Origin: Moringa oleifera
Lineage: Eukaryota; Streptophyta; Magnoliopsida; Brassicales; Moringaceae
Assembly (NCBI GenBank): GCA_021397835.1
Contig: JAJFZO010000609.1
Coordinates: forward strand, 5,396,001 to 5,460,000
DNA length: 64,000 bases
Direction of reading: 5' to 3'
Part shown: in pieces, positions 11,701-23,560 of the stretch
Layout: each line of letters begins with the position of its first letter
Position numbering within the stretch: position 1 is the stretch's first letter
Translations under genes and position numbers: made by a program
Notes under the pieces: generated by a model
Seen by the model: the letters and a program-made list of their open reading frames with translations, nothing else
The model's database searches: none
What the model was told of the DNA's origin: nothing

Positions 11701-14700
11701 TCAGGGAGATGTTAGGAGAGCTGGAATTGCTAGATATGCCTTTAGCTTGTGGAAAACTCACATTGTCTAATTTAAGGTCAGATCTGATAATTTTCAGAAT
11801 TAATCGTTTTTTAAGCAGTTTGGAGGCGTGTTTTTCCCAGGATGCAGCAGAAGTTGCTACCTAGATTGACCTTAGACCATAACCCAATTTGTTTAGAGAT
11901 TGATGACATGCAATTGGGTCCTTATCCTTTTTGTTTCGAAAATATGTGGCTTGAGAAGAAAGAATTGCATGAGTTGGTGAAGGAATGGTGGGAGGGAGGA
12001 GAAGTTGATGGTCATCCCAATTAGCTGACGGGCAGAAAGTTTTGACGGGAAGGCTTAAGGGTTTTAATGGAGGACAAGCTCAAACGAAAATGCTTTTATG
12101 AAGGGAAAACAAATACTTAATGCAACCTTCATTGCAAATGAAGTTATGGATAATCAACTCAGGAAAGGAAGCAAAGATGTATTATGTGAATTAGACATGG
12201 AGAAAACTTGTGATCCCCTAGCTTGAAAATTTGTACTCTACATGTTAAAGAGGGTGGGATGTGAAGAGCAATGGTGTTGTCGGATAAAGAGGTATTTCTA
12301 TGAGGACATTCTTTATTTGGTGAATGGGGGCCCCATTAGATTCTTCAAATTGTCTAGTGGTTTCAAAAGGTGACTCTTTATCTCCATTTTTATTCATATG
12401 ACTGATAGAAGCCCTTGATAGAATGTTTGCTATGGTGGTGTAAAATGAGCTCACATTGGGTTTTAGAGTGGGTAGGATGAGAATGGAAATTGAGACATCT
12501 CACTTTTGTTTTTTTTTTTTTTCCTGGTCGATGATGACATCCTTTTTGGAGGTGAAGGTGGAGCACACGATTCAATTGAGGAGATTCTACTTTGCTTTGT
12601 GGCAGTCTTGGGTTTGAAGATCAACATGGGAAAAGCGAGCATGTTCGTATAGGGGAAGGAGTGGATGGTACACGCTAGAGTGATGGGGTGTAATTTGGGG
12701 AAATTACCCATGCAATACTTGGGCTGCCCTCGAGATAAATTGAAGGAGGCAATAATACGGAATCTGGTGGCTGAGAGGTTCAAGAAGAAATTAACAAATT
12801 GAAAGAAACTTTACCTATCAAAGGGTGGGAGATTAACACTAATAAGGAACACTCTTTCATGTTTATTGGTTTATTACATATTCTTATTTCTTATACCAAG
12901 GGAGATAGCATACAAGCTAGAGCAAAGGTTGCAATTGTTCTTGTAGGGTAGGTTGGTTGATGAGTTTAAATATCATCTGGTGTGAGGGGCGGTCAAACAA
13001 AAAGTTCAAAATGGAGGCCTTGGGATTAATTCTTGTCTTTCAAAAAAGCTTGCTTAGTGAAATGGCTAGGGAGGTTTAAGTTGGAAAATGACAGGTTTTG
13101 GAGGAAAGTTATGGAGGCTAAATATGGGGTGAGGGAATGTGCTTGGGAGGAGTTTGCACCATCGGTGGGGTTTAAACTTGGTAGGGGTGACTATTAGCTC
13201 AAGGCTTGGTGTGGCATAAGTTTCTTAAAGAAGCCTTTCTGACTATTTACCAGCTAGCTTGCAACAAGTATGGAATGAGCGATCACATCTCGTTACAAGG
13301 GAATGGAGTGTCATTAGTTCTTGGATTTGGGAGGGATGCTCAGGATTAGATGGTGTGGCTGTTTGGGTGGTTTTATGAGCGAATTTATACTTGTGAAGCA
13401 GATTTGATTAGAGGGGACATGGTTTTTTAAAGGAAGACCAAGGGAGATAGATTCTAGTGAAACTTTTCCTCAGAAGAACTATGGATGCTCAGCAAAACGA
13501 GGCTGTGGAATGGGTTGCATGGAAATTCGATTCAGAAGGTGGTGTACTCCAAAGGCAGATTTATTTGCATGGGAAGCGGCTTGAGACACACTCCTAACCA
13601 TTGACAATCTATAGAAAAGGGGAAAATCCTGGCTTATTGGTGTTTTTGTGTAGAGAACATGAGGTACAGTCAATCAGATTATGATGTGGTTCGATGGTCT
13701 ATAGACACATTTAAGATAGCATGCTGACTTCGTTGGGGGCAGGATTGGGTGCTCCGTTTGGGCAGGCCTCCATATTTCTAGAGATAGAAGAAAGTTAACA
13801 GCTAGCGTTGACTCCTCTTCTCTTTTTGGTGGGTGTAGAGGTGAAGGAATAGGAAGGCTTTTGAAATGGTGAAATCACCTCTTGTTATAGTTAGAGATAG
13901 ATGGATTCACACTTTAAAACTATGTAAACATGGAGTTATTCTATACATAAAGATTTTATAGTTCATAGATGTCCTAACCTCTAGATAGCTTTGTATATGG
14001 GCGGTAAGTCATAGCCTTCTGATGCTTTTTATAATTAATAAATGTAAATATTATTCTGTTTTTGATCGAAACGATAATTTGCTCTATGGTAATGTGTACA
14101 ATCCTCAAGGTGAAATGTTATACATCCAGCCCTGACCTCTTGGTTTCGAAAATATATAAGAATGTCAAACTTTTTATAACTAAAACCAAAACTGGCAGTT
14201 AAAGTTGGATCCTGGATGAGGTAGCAGCTACAACTATACATGCAAGAATTTGTTTGTAATTAATGTCATCAAAAAAATTAGAACTTAATAGCAGAATCTA
14301 ATGATTGGTTGCTCTCTATCATTCACCAAGTATTGGGCATCTTTCACTGATTTGCTGATTATTGCTTGTTTGAGGATCACTATAAGCAAACTGTTGTTTA
14401 CTGTTTTGATGGTGAGACTTAATTGGATATTGGCTGCTTAGGTCTGTCAAACTAAATGCAGATGACAGTTGAGTTGTATCACAATCCTAAGCAATCACCT
14501 TATTTGTTCAAGCATTTTGCGTTGATTAGCTCTCATGCTACTGGTGGCAGTACTTGATATATTTATGTGGCCAACTGTTTTTTTATGGAATTCTGGTTTT
14601 AGTCTTGGCTTTCATAGGATTTCTTTGCAATTCAAGCAAATTTTTTCTTTTAATGTTTCCTTTTCCCAAATTGAAAATAATTCTAAGCCTCCAATACTTG

Positions 14701-14905
14701 GATGTGTCAGATGATGGCAAAAGTTAACCAAGAGAGGTTGGCAGAATATCTAGGGGAGCTGCAGCGGAAGGAGGACACAAATGACCGATATGTAGCCGCC
14801 TTGAGAGGAGAGACATTGACTAGGAAGGCATATCAGAGAATTCAGCCCATGCCAAAGCAGGACATCACTGAAGTAGTCAAAGATCAGAAGCCTGAGAAGG
14901 CCTGA
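8762..14905 (+). CDS. Small conserved plant single-pass membrane protein, two exons (131 aa), intact copy
   Basis: Spliced gene: exon 1 is 8,762-8,962 (67 codons from ATG) and exon 2 is 14,711-14,905, including TGA. The donor is CTC|GTACTT and the acceptor TGTCAG|ATGATG, giving phase-0 joining and 131 aa. Residues about 21-46 (SKPFFLAF...GYGVMQL) form one hydrophobic segment after a basic, Trp-rich N-terminus. The rest is charged and soluble, with QERLAEYLGELQRKEDTNDRY and RGETLTRKAYQRIQP. I recall a conserved, uncharacterised plant protein with these blocks but cannot give a symbol. Length and a single membrane anchor suggest a small organelle- or endomembrane-anchored protein; function unknown. 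The 5,748-bp intron contains a LINE in sense orientation. This copy has no disruption, unlike copy B. Confidence 0.82.
8963..10639 (+). other. Intron, 5' part, no gene
   Basis: First 1.7 kb of the intron. It is AT-rich, with a moderately GC-richer block at about 9,620-9,830 ('gggtcctactcatcacag...', 'gagccctgctgtggcagg'), also in copy B (about 41,030-41,220). That block could be an old SINE- or MITE-like insert, but I see no defining termini. Confidence 0.5.
10640..14070 (+). mobile_element. LINE (L1-type) remnant in the intron, sense orientation, copy A
   Basis: Plus-strand fragments occur in LINE ORF2 order. 10,930-11,110 is a charged leader (VCKVLGFYFGDLEEQAVKLY). Around 11,208-11,640 is the apurinic-type endonuclease with IIS-NVR, KKRDIIKNFLQRWKADIVC, GGIFVVWNGNMG and FTGVYGH, ending GDFDE; 11,860-11,910 has LDHNPICLEI. 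RT remnants follow near 12,365-12,425 (GDSLSPFLFI, LIEALDRM), and a C-terminal GGLGINSCLSKK region lies near 13,010-13,060. Many stops are present. A W-to-stop change lies in IIS-NVR of A, and other lesions differ in B. The AT-rich tail near 14,030-14,070 is probably the 3' end. Sense LINEs in introns are spliced out and can be tolerated. Confidence 0.8.
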
Positions 14906-15928
14906 GAACAGTAGATTTATAGCTTAGGCTCTCTGATTTGAACATTATATTTGTGTCTTTTTCTTTTCGTGACATAACAATAAGAGCAACGAGTGTCTTG
15001 TGGTATGTAATACAACATCTTTTGGGTGGTTTTGGTAATGAAATTTTTTAAGATCTTTTTTACCAAGTTCTGTCTGCTTTATATAAAATATTAACTTTTA
15101 TTCAATGTATAAAAAATTTTTGTGGAATGCCCATACTGACAAATGTTAGTTATTTCCTTTGGTTTTAAATACTGGCAAGTAACCAATTTCATCCTTTGGT
15201 GGATCTGGTGCAGTGGCTAAGCTTGTTTGTTTGTTGGCCTTTTTGTTAGTTTGAATGGCTGTTTGAAGCTTTCTTGAGTGTTAGATGACCGTTTCTCCTG
15301 TGTTAGTTTGAAATAATGATGGATAGCATCAGTTAGATCCTTGTTGGGCATTCATACTTTTGGGTGTAAATTATCTCTTGGCCAAGTATACAGTCTATGA
15401 AAGGGAGGTGGAGCCAGCAAACAGCTTATCCTAATGTTACATTAGTTCTGGCAATGGCACAACCCGTACTAGTAGCTGAACATTTGAAGAAGCACTAAGC
15501 TTGAATGGGTTGTTCGCTGAGGTCATGGTGAATGGAGCAGTGTAGCTGTTCACCTTTGCTTCTGATAAGAGATAAGGAATTGGCATTTAGGACTTGCATT
15601 CTTTGTGAAGCAATGAATTTTTGGGGAGAAGAGATGAGAATTATGAGCAACTGCAGGCACAAAAATGAGAGTAAGAACTTTTCGAAAGGACTGCTGGCAA
15701 GTGGAAATCCTAACTGACAGCAATGACTCCATATCATAAAACCAAGAATTCTTTATTTACTTTTTTTGTTCTGTTATTCTTCCATTAAAGGCATACAGAA
15801 ATATGGACACCCAATTCTAAAATTTAGAACCATCACTTTAATGGAGAACGCAAATATACAGATACATAAATGCAGGGCCAACCCTGAAAGACGAAAAGAA
15901 CAGCAGAAAACGAAGCAGAACTTGTTTG
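14906..15928 (+). other. 3' UTR and intergenic stretch, copy A, nearly identical to copy B
   Basis: No ORF with coding character. It contains the expected 3' UTR of the small gene, then spacer up to the convergent DUF4220 pseudogene. 14,990-15,480 matches B 45,770-46,260 with almost no differences. Confidence 0.6.
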
Positions 15929-17949
15929 TCAATCCAAGTAGCCAAACAGGTAAGCCAAAGTATCCCATTCTTCCTTAAGATGTTTTTCAGAATGCTGACT
16001 ATCCGGTTTTGACGCCCGTGCGTCCCACCTTAAACCAAGATGCACCATGACAGCCGAGACATGAGTAATCAACTCTTTGCCATGCCTAAGCTGATGAGCA
16101 TGTCTCTGCCATTCACACCAACTTGCAGCATAACTAAGCATCTCTGCCCACACATTACTTATCATTTCCCATTTCTCTTGGGGATCCCATCCTAGTCGCT
16201 GCAATAACCAGGAAAGCCTAAACCCTTCAAATACCGAATTGTTTCCATCGTTTCCCGCCAATGATGGATCTCTAAAATTTACCAATTCCAGCATCCCCTT
16301 CCTAACTACGCTAGGCCGCTAGAAGGTACAGCATGTAATCAGACAAAGATTTGCTGATTTCGCAACCAAGACTATCAATGTCTCCATATTTGTCGAGATC
16401 ATCATAGTAGCAGAGATCAGTAGCAACATGCCAAAGAAGGATACTCCGGTGAAATGGCTTTTTGTTTACACTCCAGCCCAAATCTTCGAGAACGAACTTA
16501 TTTTTGAGGGCATATCCACCTCTCTCAGTCAACAATGTATTTAAGAGAAATTCAGGTTCGTAATCTTTCTCTAAGAATCGGTTACGCCTTTCAAGGAGAT
16601 GACGATAAATAAATATCTTCAAGTCGAGACCCAACTCCTTCCATGTGGTATGATGGTACTTAAACAACATATTCTCTGTATCAACGACCCGTAAAATTTG
16701 AGCAAACGTTGCTGCCTTGAATTTCATGCAGTAAACTAGTAGGTTATGCTGTGCAATAGAGCCCAATTGTGTCTTGGGTTTGGGCAAAGAAGAGTAAGGA
16801 GAAAAAGCGCGATATAATGCAGTGAAACGGCCTTCACGACTGCTTAAGCGCAGCATTGTCCAAGGGGAGAGGCAATGTGAAATGATTGAATAGATTTCCA
16901 GAACAACAGCTCCCACCAGCAGCAAGTAGCATATGAAAATGTCAACCAGGGGGCAGGACAAGCTATTGATGACAGCTGAGAAGGCAATCAGTGAGGATAC
17001 AGAGGAAAGAAAGCAGATGGCGCGAAAGAGGGCACCTAGTCGAGTGTCAAGGAAGGGCTGCTTGGTGTAGAGAAAGTCGTACAAGAACTCTAGTTCCAGG
17101 TCTACTACTCTGAAGTTGTCTTCCACGGACTTGCTTCCTCTCGTGATGAAGATATCGACTAGATCGCCGAAAGTCTTGAGACTCAAGTCTGAGAAGAGGG
17201 GAATGAAAATCTTGAATGATATATATGCTTCATGGAGATCTCTGGCCTCACCAACCTTGACGTTTTCATCAAGGTATTGCTTCAGTGTAAGCTTCCTTTT
17301 CTCAACTTCCACATCTGGAAAAGCAAGGGCTCTTGGTTTTTTAGATGCATACATGGAATTCTTGAACGCCTTGCTGGTTGCGGACCTAAGAGCCCATATT
17401 CTTTCTCCACATTTGATGATTCCGACAATGAAGACTGGAATGGCTATCCATTGGAGGGAAGAGTTGGAGCGGAACCTCCACCAGATGTAAAAAGCAGTGC
17501 CAACTTGGAGGATCAGTGCCAGCAGGTGTCTTAACCACATGCTAGCGTCTACTACAGAGTAAGCGGTAATGGTGTCTGGGCCACCTGGGTGCAGCAGAAG
17601 GAAGGGTGTCCAGAGCACAATGACACCATCTTGCAGTCCTCCTTTGTCTGAGTGACCATCTGGAAGTTCTTCTCTTTGCTTGCTGCTCTTAAGAATGGTG
17701 CTTAGTGAGACTGTTGCCAGCCAGTCCGCCAATACATACATCAACCAGACAACGATACCAGCCCAAACTTTGGGCATGTCTCCTTTTCTTTCCAAGTATC
17801 ACAAGGCTGAATTGCATGGCCAAGCTGAGTAGAACCAGCAGCCGGACCTCCCATTCAGTCCAAAACTTATCCCCAAAAGTTGACCAGACTCGTGATAATG
17901 TCCCCTTGATCTCTGTAAATATCAAGTCAGTGGCAACTGCAAGTTCCAA
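15929..17949 (-). pseudogene. DUF4220/DUF594 membrane protein gene, broken copy A
   Basis: Minus-strand relic of the gene that is open in copy B. Three pieces remain in order: 17,689-17,949 (N-terminus, FWTEWEVRLLVLLSLAMQF), 16,311-17,795 (main body) and 15,929-16,294 (DUF594 C-terminus, WEMISNVWAEMLSYAASWCEW). Two lesions are visible. Near 17,777 A reads 'ttgggcatgtctcc' where B has 'ttgggcatatgtctcc', a 2-bp loss that shifts the frame. Near 16,318 A lacks about 105 bp present at B 47,095-47,198, so the body ends in a premature stop at LYLLAA. A further 3-bp in-frame loss lies near 16,232. A truncated protein from an internal ATG is possible but would lack most of the DUF594 part. Confidence 0.88.
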
Positions 17950-18779
17950 TAACTTCCATTAACATATCCGTGAATACATGTGATAAAATACGTAATTCAT
18001 CATGACAATGTCAAACTAATCACTCAGAAATTTTAAATAAAAACTACTTCCAGTTCTCTATAAAACTTGTAAATTTTGGCTTTGTCAATCTATTTATTTT
18101 GTATTTCAATTATTGAAAAAAGAAACAGAAGAAATATACCATACCTGTCTTAGAAATAAAAATTACCCAACCAATATATGACGCTGTTAACTCAGAGTGG
18201 AACTAATGAATCAGACAAAACAAGTAATACAATTTTCTGTAGTATATATCTTTTAACTGAATCTGTACGTGATATTCATTTCCAATGAGCAATGCATCGT
18301 TGTATGCTAAAAGAACTTACCGGTGACAAGCAACTCCGGGTGTGCTAGAAGCTAGCTCCGAGGATGTTTGTGATGCTTAGTACACTACCCGTCTCTAATT
18401 TCAACAAAAAAGATGCCTGATTCGCCAATGGCAGTAAGCTGTGCCGACTGCACTCCTTGATGAAGCCTAAGGTGGTGCGTGGATTTGGCTCTGCATATCC
18501 ATAAAAGGAAAAAGAATAATAATACGTAATAATGTATATATATAATATGGGTTTGATATGCAGAACATGAGGATAACCCTACCAGCTTGGGGAATGTCTC
18601 TCTCTTCAATCAACATATCATACATAAAATAAGGCAAACCATTGTGAAACATGTGTATTCTATACTGTAGATGTATTCTAAGTGTGAGGCTTAAGTTCTT
18701 GAATTGCACACACTACTTGCTTTTTCTGAAAAGCTTGTGTTATACAGTAAACGTGTTAGATAAGCAGATTGGTAGGGAA
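17950..18779. other. Upstream flank of DUF4220 copy A
   Basis: AT-rich sequence that would hold the promoter, leader and any 5' exon of the minus-strand gene. It is highly similar to copy B 48,837-49,650. No ORF is shared between copies, and no core promoter element can be placed with confidence. Confidence 0.4.
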
Positions 18780-18805
18780 GCAATGAATTGATTCAACGGA
18801 TTACA

Positions 18806-18960
18806 CATGAGCATATTAATCAAGCAAGCAAGGTAACTTTAGGCATGTTTTCCATATCTTAATGTTCAAAAGTATTAGATGTGAACATATTAATGATGCA
18901 AGCCAGCAAGATTACATCATGCATGTTTTTCATGTCTTATGTTCTTTTCCTGCTGTCAGA
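18806..18960. repeat. Diverged direct repeat, period about 75 bp (copy A)
   Basis: Two adjacent related units: 'gagcatattaatcaagcaag' near 18,808 and 'gaacatattaatgatgcaag' near 18,883, both continuing into 'catgtttt-c-tatctta-tgttc'. Also present in B at about 49,697-49,850. Confidence 0.65.
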
Positions 18961-19149
18961 AACATGCTTTTGGAAAAGAAGTAAGGTAACCCTTTGATAC
19001 ACTTTTACAGGGAAAACATGCCTGGAAACACGTTATTGGGAACATTAATCTGTACAAGAAGTGATAGTGTAAACTGTGTTGATAAAATATTTGTTTGTCC
19101 TTCACAGACTAATTCTCTTAAAATTAGTTTTCACTTCTATTGTAATATA

Positions 19150-19325
19150 TATTTTTCCTTTTAAATTAGCAGTATTATATAAATATATATAAGTAAATAA
19201 AAAAAAATCAGTACGTAAATATGCAACTGCGCTTTGCAATAGTTTTTGTAAAATTAAATGTTAGTTACATCAATTACATATTTTGCTCATAATTTTTAAA
19301 TTGAGATCTATAAAAAAATTATATT
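19150..19325. other. AT-rich segment present in A, absent from B
   Basis: About 175 bp after 'tattgtaatatat' with no counterpart near B 50,045. Its end resembles the adjacent AT-rich repeat, so gain or loss of one partial repeat unit is the likely explanation. Confidence 0.45.
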
Positions 19326-19700
19326 TATTTGAAATTTATATTTTTATTAAATTTTTAATATAAAATATTTATTTATAATTTTTGATAATGTTAACGGTTT
19401 TATGCATACATGATATTTGTATATAACTTTTACTTGTACAATTAGTTTTACAACACATTAAATATTATTAATACAAATAAATACTATTTTTTATTTTTTA
19501 AATATTTAATTATATCTATTTAAAATATACGTATTTATAAATTTTTAATATAAAATTTTTATTAATGTTAACAGTTTTGCGGACACACGATATTTATATT
19601 TAATTTTTACTTATGCAATTAACTTTACAAATCATTAAACATTATCAACAAAGATTAAATGTTATTTTTTTGTCTCTTTAAACATTGACATTTTACATGT
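19326..19700. repeat. AT-rich tandem duplication, period about 177 bp (copy A)
   Basis: Two units, landmarked by 'gttaacggttttatgcatac' at 19,390 and 'gttaacagttttgcggacac' at 19,567. Each is followed by 'acgatattt'-like, 'caattag/aacttta' and 'cattaaa-attat' blocks. No relation to the 180-bp GC-richer satellite is seen. Confidence 0.72.
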
Positions 19701-20945
19701 TTTTACTAAATTTAATGCATTTTAAAATTTATTTTTTGCTTGCCTTGTTATTGAAAATCAAGAAAAAGAATAAGAGTTGCCATCAATCTTTTTTATAGTT
19801 TGATTGACTATCGAAAATTCTTTTGGTTTATCATCAAATCTATTTTCTTAAAAAAAAAAAAACCAAAGAAAGGCAAAAAATTAGACTTTACCTAGAAAAT
19901 TGGGTCCATGAATTAATCACCCATGAGGAAAGATTACTAGCCCCACTACACTTGAACCAATTAAAATGAAAAAATATTTAATCAAGTGGGGAAAAATATT
20001 CAAGCTTGATTCTCATACAGAATATTATATAATTATAAAGAGAAAATCCTTTTCGAAATAATGCATGAATGATGAAAACTTAGTTTTCAAGATCATTTTG
20101 TTTAAGACCCCAAAGATTAGTCGTCACCGAATCTCTAAATGTAGAGAGAGAATTTTGGTTCTTGGAATCGTCAAAAAGCACTCAGAATGAAATTTTGTAG
20201 CTAAAGATCAAGAAGATACCCCCACAACAACTCTCATCCCCTCAAGATAAAACAATTTTATTTAGAACTCCATAAGAGGTTTGTTCCTTGTCTATTTCAT
20301 TCTTAAATTCATTTATGCAAAAAGAGTGGACATGCAATGTAAAAAATAGTTAAAAAAAACACATATTGTAGCAAGAACATATCAAGAACTTAAGAAAATA
20401 ACAAGAAAGTATAAGAAAAATATTAGCATTTTGTATTTCTATGGAATATTTACAATAAAGAATTATAGGTTGATAGGGTTTACCTGTTAGTACAGTATAA
20501 TAACCCCTTTGCAATCCTTACAGGGAACAAAAAGCCTCACAACCTAAAACAAATATTGTGCTCGTTATGAAAACACTCTTTTGTTAGAGAAGAAAGAAGC
20601 TCTACTCTAAAATTTTCAAAACTCTCTCTTTCTTTGATTGCTATCTAACGAACCACTAGAGATTCTCTTTAGTATAATAGTTCTCTTTAGTTAGTAAATA
20701 ACCCAGCAAGGGTTCCTCCTTCCATTGGAGATGTATTTATAGGTGCGACTCCTTGGCAAAAATGGCAAGCGCATGCCATGGCGTTGAGATGTGCAGGTAC
20801 TTGATTCTTATATCATATGCATTTTTCTCAGATTTAGAAGTTTCTACGTAAGTTTTACAAGGCTATAAAGTCTTCCCAATAATGAACATCATGTGCTCTA
20901 CTATTCATAACTTGGTGTACTTTGGAATTCTTGAGGTTCACATTT
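19701..20945. other. Noncoding spacer, possible LTR-derived DNA
   Basis: No ORF supported. 20,480-20,580 holds a single copy of the unit that is triplicated in B. 20,620-20,760 has 'gagatgtatttatagg', a TATA-like context of the sort found in LTRs, next to the minus-strand gypsy fragment at 20,950. No LTR ends or target-site copies were identified. Confidence 0.35.
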
Positions 20946-20949
20946 TATT

Positions 20950-21790
20950 GTTATGGAAACTTAATGAATGATCAAGAGTTTTTCCAAGTTCAAGCTTTAC
21001 TGAGTCTACTTGGAAGGGATGGTTTCTCCATCAAATATTTAATCAAGAGGTAGTCATCTGTAGCTCTTTCGGCTAAAAATTTAGCTAAAGTACTCCTTTT
21101 AATAGCCTTTTATGAAACATAACTGATGTCATATTTAGATAGGAGGACTTACCACCTTGCAAGTCTACCTGAAAGGGATGGTTTCTCTATCAAATATTTT
21201 ATGAGGTCCAATCCTGCCATGAGTGACATTGTATGACTAAGAATATACTACCTAAGTTTATGAGCAGTCCACATGATAGCACAACAAATTTTCTCAATCA
21301 ATGAGTATTTGCACTCATTATCTACGAATTTCTTGCTAAGATAGCATATTATTTGTTTTCTTTTTTTAGTTTCATTAACTTGTACTAGAACACATCTCAA
21401 TGATCTATCATACATAAAAAAAGTACAATATCAATGGTTTACTAAGAATTAAGGGCATCAACATGAGTGGATGAGAAAGATACTCCTTTATTCTATCAAT
21501 GGCTGCTTGACACGTAGCATTCCACTCTTTAGGGTTATGTTTTTTCAGTAGGGAAAAAATTAGATCACATATGTTTGTAAGTTGAAATATCAATCTGGAT
21601 ACATGGTTAAGGCATCCCAAGAAACCTTTCACCTCTTTTGTAGTCCTTGGTAGAGGTAGCTCTTGTAAAACTCGAACCTTATTAGGATCGACCTCAATTC
21701 TTCTTTCACTAACTATAAAACCAAAATTTTTCCACACGTAACTCCAAAGATGCATTTGTTTAGGTTAAGTCAAAGCTTGTATTGTTAAAG
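20950..21790 (-). pseudogene. Ty3/gypsy pol fragment (RT end to RNase H), Tat/Ogre-like, copy A
   Basis: On the minus strand, 21,408-21,755 encodes the RT/RNase H junction (GFIVSERRIEVDPNKV, KEVKGFLGCLNHVSR, EWNATCQAAIDRIKEYL). Lower coordinates continue with decayed SKKF-, YSLIEKICCAI- and GRLARWQ-like blocks typical of non-chromodomain plant gypsy elements. A stretch reading EKPS-L-GR occurs twice (near 21,165 and 21,005), so part of the RNase H was locally duplicated. Stops and frameshifts abound. Clade assignment is from remembered motifs and uncertain. Confidence 0.75.
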
Positions 21791-21820
21791 CCTTTCGAAT
21801 AATTTTCTCATGTCTTTTAT

Positions 21821-23560
21821 GTGGTATTTAAATTCTTTCATGACCAAAAAGATGTAGATAGTTTTAAAGATCATATTAATGATGACATGATGTTAGTAGT
21901 CAAGGCCACTAAGTCTTGGTACAAGACCTTTAGATCTGATGAAACATCCATGCTATCGATGAAGTCTCGAGCTTGGGTACTGAAGGAGAATCGACTCATC
22001 TCTTCAAAAAATCGCAAAATCTAAAATCTTAAAACTGAAACCACTGTTATTCATATTCTTGAAGAGAAGGTCAATGCCGATGAGGAGCAAGTGGTTTACC
22101 AACTTTCCTTGTCAAGTCTTGCACTTGAAGATGGTTTTCCCAATAAGGGATAAGAATTCCTTCCATGGCCTCTACCAATTGTTTCTTCTGATGAAGAAGC
22201 TCAATCCAATAAGGGATTAGAGGCTTAAATTCTAAGTGCCTTATTGCCCGATGTTGCCTCTATGGTTAATGTCACATCAAGTCTTCGATCTTTTGTTTTT
22301 CTTTTTTTTCCTTGTAGTTATGAATCTTTTTGTTTATTACTAGCTTAATTTCCTTTTGTGTTTTACAGACCGTGCAGAGATGGGCTCTTAACATATAGTT
22401 CCTTAAGTTACTAGGAAGAGTCGTAGGAGACAATAGATATGGCCTTGGACTGGCATGTCCTTAACGAAAATTCAGCCCCTTGAGTTGCTACCAAACCTTA
22501 ACATAAGGGTCAGTCCTCCCAGATTATCCCAAAGAGAAAGGTGGTCAGCATTAGACTCAAAGGGCAATGCCCTTACTTCAAAAAAAGAAAAGATGATGGT
22601 TATAACTTTTTCAGCCATTAGGAAGAGGAACGGAGAGAAAAGAAGCCACCCAAGAGACAAGGTTTGATGCATGCCTTGAAAATGCCTTTGGGTGAACCAA
22701 TACCTCTCATTCTAGAGATAAATTCCTCACAAAGTGGAACATCATTACTGAAGGCTCCATGGACCAATCCAGCTTAGTCTAAGAGTGGCTAATGAAGTTC
22801 GTTCTCCCCTAAGGCATGAGGCAGCTGGAAGGGAGAACAAAAAAATTTTCTTAGATCATAACATGGTTAACTTTGGAGGTAAGTATATACATTATTTTTC
22901 TATATTATTTTTTTTGAAAAAATAACTGCTAGTTTTTCTGACTTGAGTTTTCTTTTTACTTATAGTTTGCCTAAAAATCGATGTACTTGTCAAAAAGTAC
23001 AACTATACTAGCATTAACCTTTGACACTTCATGAAGGAAGTTAAAGTCGCCAGTAAGTCTGCTATTGACACTGTCAACAAGGTCCATGCCTACATTATTA
23101 AAATTGAGAGAATGAAGAGTCTCTTAGTGAAGGTTGAAGTAGAGGTTGACGAACTAAAGTTGTGACTAGCCCAAGGGGAAGCCAACATAGAGGCCAAGAT
23201 AAACCATACTAAAAATGAGCTTATCTTGCAGCATTCAGAGGAGGAAAGGACAGCTTGGAGGAAGCCCAATCTCATGTAGTGGATGGATTTTGAATGATCA
23301 ATGCGTACAGAGCCGAGATTTGGGAGCAAACCTCAGGCTCTTTTAGCTTATCAGAAGAATATCTAATCAAGAGATTCAGGATCGATACCCTGACCTGGAT
23401 CTACCACGGGTGCAGGTGACTTCTTCATTCGAAGCCTTGTTAGTGCTTTTTGAAGATTTATAGGTCTCCTTCAAAGATCTTGAGGAATTAGCTGAGAGGT
23501 AGATCTAAAAAGGACATCGATTTCACTCGTAAAGACCATCCTCCAGCTATGTCATTAGCC
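21821..23560 (+). pseudogene. Decayed retroelement-type coiled-coil ORF, plus strand, copy A
   Basis: Broken plus-strand frames recur at matching places in both copies: 21,821-22,024 (DQKDVDSFKDHINDD), 22,455-22,667 (basic, Ser/Lys-rich), a coiled-coil-like stretch near 23,030-23,280 (IERMKSLLVKVEVEVDEL, then a Glu/Lys-rich helix), and QEIQDRYPDLDL with following VQVTSSFEAL near 23,360-23,450. This composition resembles the gag-like or extra ORF of plant gypsy elements. I cannot name a Pfam family with confidence. Poly-T tracts between segments may be old introns. Confidence 0.5.

Noticed and set aside
11310..12783. Minus-strand ORFs within the intronic LINE (also 42,092-43,542)
   Set aside because: Antisense of the LINE endonuclease/RT frames; Ser/Pro/His-rich composition reflects the opposite strand.
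17116..17534. Plus-strand ORFs of 100-124 codons (also 47,991-48,365)
   Set aside because: Shadows opposite the DUF4220 coding strand; no domain of their own.
16311..17795. 494-codon DUF4220 frame in A as an independent functional gene
   Set aside because: It begins at a codon created by the 2-bp frameshift, lacks the first membrane segment, and ends at a deletion-induced stop before the DUF594 tail.
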